DNA of 64,000 bases. Origin: Klebsormidium nitens (taxonomy: Eukaryota > Streptophyta > Klebsormidiophyceae > Klebsormidiales > Klebsormidiaceae). The translations under genes were made by a program, and so were the position numbers. The notes under the pieces were generated by a model. The model was not told the DNA's origin and made no database searches. It worked only from the letters and a program-made list of their open reading frames with translations. Below, in pieces: positions 60,593 to 64,000 of this stretch. How positions within the stretch are numbered: position 1 is the stretch's first letter; each line of letters starts with the position of its first letter. The stretch is taken from positions 250,822-314,821 of the forward strand of contig DF236967.1 in assembly GCA_000708835.1 (NCBI GenBank), in the 5' to 3' direction.

Positions 60593-63500
60593 CTACGAAG
60601 GAGCTCCAAGGTATGCCGCTAGTCTCAATATATCGCTGAACACGCCGCCCGCGGTCACTTCTCTCCCCGCCCCCGGGCCCCTCACTATAAGCGGCTGAGC
60701 ATGGTATCGCGTGGTCTGGAACGAGATAATATTATCCGTGCCCGACAGCTGGGCAAACGCGTGCGATTTGGGATACCGTCGAAGCTCCACGCTACCCTTC
60801 CCGTTCACGGCATCTACCACACCCACGTACCGCAACACCTCGCCGGCCGCCTCAGCCTCGGCTTGTTGCCGGGATAGATCGTCGTCATACTCGGGCAGTT
60901 TTGACATGTACTCGTCGACCGTTTTGCATTCCTGGCAAGAGAGTGCCGGAGCTCAAGTCAGCGAGTGATCAATTGCGGAAAGGTGGCACAGCGGCTTGTA
61001 CCGAGAGGTACGCTTCAAAACACTATAGAAGCGTCTACTTCTTATCCCAACGTCGAACAACAGCTCCAGGCGTGACAACCGGTGTCCTTGACGTAGGTGC
61101 CTGCATGACAAGGTCAGAGCTTCGCACACGATTCTAACAATGATGACGAGAGCGGTGTAGTTCAGACAAGTGCTCACCGCTAGGGGTGCCGGGACCAGGC
61201 TCTGGATGGGGATGTCCTCTAGCTCCAACCGGAGTCCCGACTCTCGGGCCAGGATAGTGACCTGCAGAGTCGAAGCGTAAGTAAACAAGACGCGTCCGAC
61301 GGTTGATCTATCTCGACAGCGCAGACTTTTCGCCAAACATTAGGATTCAAGCACACGGTTAGGAATCATGCAAGTGATGCAAAGCTGGCAACCGCTTAAG
61401 GTGCTTGAACGTATGGAGTTTTTGTCACAGCCCTCGCACCTCTACAGTACAGGGCGAAGGAAGTCAAAGTGCTGGTGTCGTTTCCCGTGTTTCTCGTGCA
61501 ACGAAGAACTTACTCGCTGCAGCCCGTTGCGGTCAAGAAAGAGACCGAAAGGCAATGTACGCATATGCAGAATCTTTCGCAAGCTGTTGTCTGAAAACAC
61601 TACGATTGTCAAAATCAGTGCCCGCTACAGGATAAAATTCTGATCCAAAAGCTTGAAAGCTCACCTTTCTAGCGACGTCCATTCCGGAGAGGTCGTCCCG
61701 TGGGTCGGGTTCGGTGAAGCCCGCTTCCTTGGCTTCTTTCACGATGCCGCTGAACGGCTTGGAGCCGTCAAAGCTATTGAAAATGTAGCTCAGAGTGCCG
61801 CTGTAGAAAGAGACACGTGCGCTCATCAACGGGAGGGCTCAACTGCTAGATTCAAATCGAAGTGGAAAACAGTGGGTTACTGATTTGCAGATTTAGGCCG
61901 CCTTGGCTCAGAAGGATTCAAGCAGGCCAGTACGGCACAACGGAGCCACGTGTGATGGGCGTTCGAAACTCTCCGGATCGCGACCCACATCTCGCGTCGT
62001 TAATACTCCTACACGTGCACGGTTGCCAGGTTGCAAGGCGTAACCTAAACAACCCGCTGCCAAACCCAGGCAGACCAGCCTGCAAACCGCGAACAAGGGA
62101 AGGGGAAACTCGCAACAACAGCACACGTATTGCCGTGTGCCGCACCTGAAGATGCCCTCGATGCGCTCGACCTTGTCCCCCGTTTCGAGCAGCCCGCGCA
62201 GCGTGCTCATGATGGGCAGCCCAGCGCCGACGGTGGCCTCGTAAAAGTAGTGCGTGTACGACTTGCGCTGCAGCTCCCGCAGCTTCAGGTACTGCGGGGA
62301 CAAGGAACGTGGCAGTTCCGTTCAGAATGGTGCCTTTGGTTTCCCGGTAAATATGAAGGCCAAAGTAAGGCAGCCAGCAGAGCCCGCCAACAAAGCGCCA
62401 ATTTCTTCAAGCATGAAACGAAGGGTCCTTGCTGATTTGAGAATACAATCCATAGGAGCCCGCGTCACGAACAAGGGTTAGGATTAGGGTTGAGGTTAGG
62501 GTTAGGGTTAGTGTTAGGGTTCTGCAGGAGGTCCTCACGTAGTCGAGGGGCCCCGAGTTGGCGCGCTTGTTGGGCGTGATGATGTGCATGCCCTGCCGGA
62601 TCCAGCGCTGGTAGAAGGACGCAACGGTGGCGCTCGCGGTGCAGTCGATCATGACGGTGTTGGGGAAGTAGTTGGTCTTCATGCGCGCCGTGAAGTCGTC
62701 CAAGCTCGCGGGCGCGCCGTCTTCGTCCAGCCGGGCTTGCCACCGCTCCAGGTCGATCCCGCTGAAAAGCAGAAAAATACAGTAGACGACGGCTTCTTGG
62801 TGATGCGCAATAGGCAGAGAGCGCTAGCGGTTGAAATTGTCGCCAAGCGAGTCGGGGTGCTATTGAAGACCTCTGGACCAGAGTTCGATGTTTGAAATGG
62901 TTTGACGACGCACGCTTCCCTTGTTCTAGACAACCATGTGTACACAAGAAGGTAGAACGAAGAGAAGGCAGGTTTGTTACGAGTTGCGATTGCCCTCACA
63001 TCTGCGCGACTCAGATGGTGATGATTGGTCCTTGACGGGCGAAAAAAAACAGTACGGCTTTAACGAGATACATGGCGTGCTCGTACCTTTCGTCTACTAG
63101 CACTTTTTTCGAGTCAGCAATCCCCAGTACCCGCAGGTCGATGTTGAACTCCTCCTTCAATTTCGAGGTCTGCAAGTTACAAGCGACGGGGGTCAGCACA
63201 TACGACTCACAAGCAGCGAAGCTCAGCACAAGCCAGATTGGAAACATAGTCAAAACGGGGCAGTAAGATAGAACAAACAAGTTATTGCTTCTCGTGGAAT
63301 GCTTTTGCGGCAATTCGACCGCTCCGCTTTCGAGCAACTTCACGCTGTCAGAAACCGCGCACGGGCGGATAGATCGCTTAGCGGTTTCGGCCCTCAACCT
63401 ATCAAGTCTGGGGTACGCGTCAGCAATCTAAACTTCTTAGAAAGCTCCAACCGCAGAGAAAGACGACCGCAGACGAACGGCCCAATTAAAGCCCTGACCT

Positions 63501-64000
63501 GCGCCTTGAACTGGTCCAGCAGCTCCGCTCCGATGTTCCCCGGCCCGACAACCCCCACCGCGAGCGTCGTCTTGGACAGATAGAACCGGCTGTGCGCCGC
63601 CTTCAACGCCTTGATCGAGTCCCCCTGCTCCACTACAACCGTGATATTATACTCCGACGACCCCTGCGCGATCGCGCGCACGTTGATGTTCGCCTTCGCG
63701 AGCGCGTTGAACAGCATCGAGCTGACCCCGGGGGTGCTCGCCATGTTCTGGCCGACAGCGGCCAGGATGCTGCATTTCGGGAGGACTTCCACCTTCGCGA
63801 TGCGCCCCGCGTCGAGGGCGCGCCGGAACTTGGACTCAAGCGCGCGCGCGACGGCCTGGGCTTGGGCCTCCGGGACCGCGAAGCAGATGGAGTGCTCGCT
63901 GGAGGCCTGGGAGATCATGATGACGTTGGCGCCCACGACGGAGACCGTCGAGAAGATGTCGCTCGCCGTGCCAGGGACGCCCGCCATGCCCGTGCTGCCA
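60593..64000 (-). CDS. AK-HSDH: Bifunctional aspartokinase-homoserine dehydrogenase (3' part)
   Basis: Plastid enzyme of the aspartate pathway; the visible part holds ACT regulatory sequence and the complete homoserine dehydrogenase domain, which reduces aspartate semialdehyde to homoserine with NAD(P)H. The kinase domain lies beyond the right edge, so the model is 5'-partial. Exons: 64000-63499, 63169-63087, 62761-62539, 62291-62146, 61800-61665, 61261-61178, 60931-60593, giving 503 residues in phase. Visible: GSTGMAGVPGTASDIF and MISQASSEHSICFAVPEA (ACT region), the Rossmann loop VGVVGPGNIGAELLDQF, LKEEFNIDLRVLGIADS, KRANSGPLDYYLKLRE, YEATVGAGLPIMSTLRGLL, and the homoserine-dehydrogenase signature AGFTEPDPRDDLSGMDVARK. 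These match plant-type fused enzymes rather than a monofunctional dehydrogenase. The C-terminus ends at a TGA after YLGAPS. Confidence 0.95.
62474..62522. repeat. Interstitial TTAGGG-like array in AK-HSDH intron
   Basis: About seven GGTTAG(G)-type units, degenerate (TTAGGG, TTAGGA, TTGAGG, TTAGTG), sit just downstream (gene sense) of the donor of exon 62761-62539. Confidence 0.75.

Noticed and set aside
62474-62522. Chromosome end or true telomere
   Set aside because: Only a handful of impure units, embedded in an intron with coding exons on both sides.
1-64000. CRISPR arrays, bacterial operons, rRNA or tRNA genes
   Set aside because: No regularly spaced identical repeats with unique spacers, no Shine-Dalgarno-led gene strings, and no convincing tRNA A-box/B-box pair or rRNA segment was found by eye.

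Overview
This window is nuclear DNA from a green-lineage eukaryote, most likely a streptophyte (charophyte) alga such as Klebsormidium. That placement is inference. It rests on plant-type gene families (a plant-style CNGC channel, a plant-type aspartokinase-homoserine dehydrogenase, a full-size PDR/ABCG transporter, the STAR1/ALS3 pair), many short GT-AG introns of roughly 100-600 bp, moderate-to-high GC, and degenerate plant-type telomere motifs (CCCTAAA/TTTTAGGG) inside introns. Gene models below were built by hand from conserved protein blocks, splice consensus and phase continuity; no transcript or database evidence was used.

Layout: (1) 2146-8971, minus: cyclic-nucleotide-gated channel, 10 exons. 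(2) 10852-20563, plus: a long helical-repeat protein with two SAP-like modules and a C-terminal MYND zinc finger, about 18 exons, with a 504-base assembly gap in an intron. (3) 22603-24499 and 24693-26152, both minus: an ALS3/STAR2-like (FetB/UPF0014) permease and a STAR1-like (FetA) ATPase, 193 bp apart, in the same order as the bacterial operon. (4) 30026-36984, plus: acetamidase/formamidase-family enzyme with a signal peptide, 15 exons. (5) 39003-40919, minus: Mediator subunit MED7, 5 exons. (6) 42627-59381, plus: full-size ABCG (PDR-type) transporter, 29 exons, 1505 residues. (7) 60593-64000, minus: 3' part of a bifunctional aspartokinase-homoserine dehydrogenase, running off the right edge.

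Functionally, four genes make or form membrane transport machinery (CNGC, ALS3-like, STAR1-like, ABCG). STAR1 and ALS3 products are expected to form one bacterial-type ABC transporter. The other genes cover transcription (MED7), amino-acid synthesis (AK-HSDH), secreted amide hydrolysis, and an unknown MYND protein.

Two observations stand out. First, the STAR1-ALS3 pair keeps operon order in a eukaryotic nuclear genome. Second, introns of three unrelated genes repeatedly carry tandem, decaying copies of the neighbouring exon end together with its splice site (at least seven cases, units 44-150 bp). This suggests a recurrent local mechanism that grows introns and creates competing splice sites.
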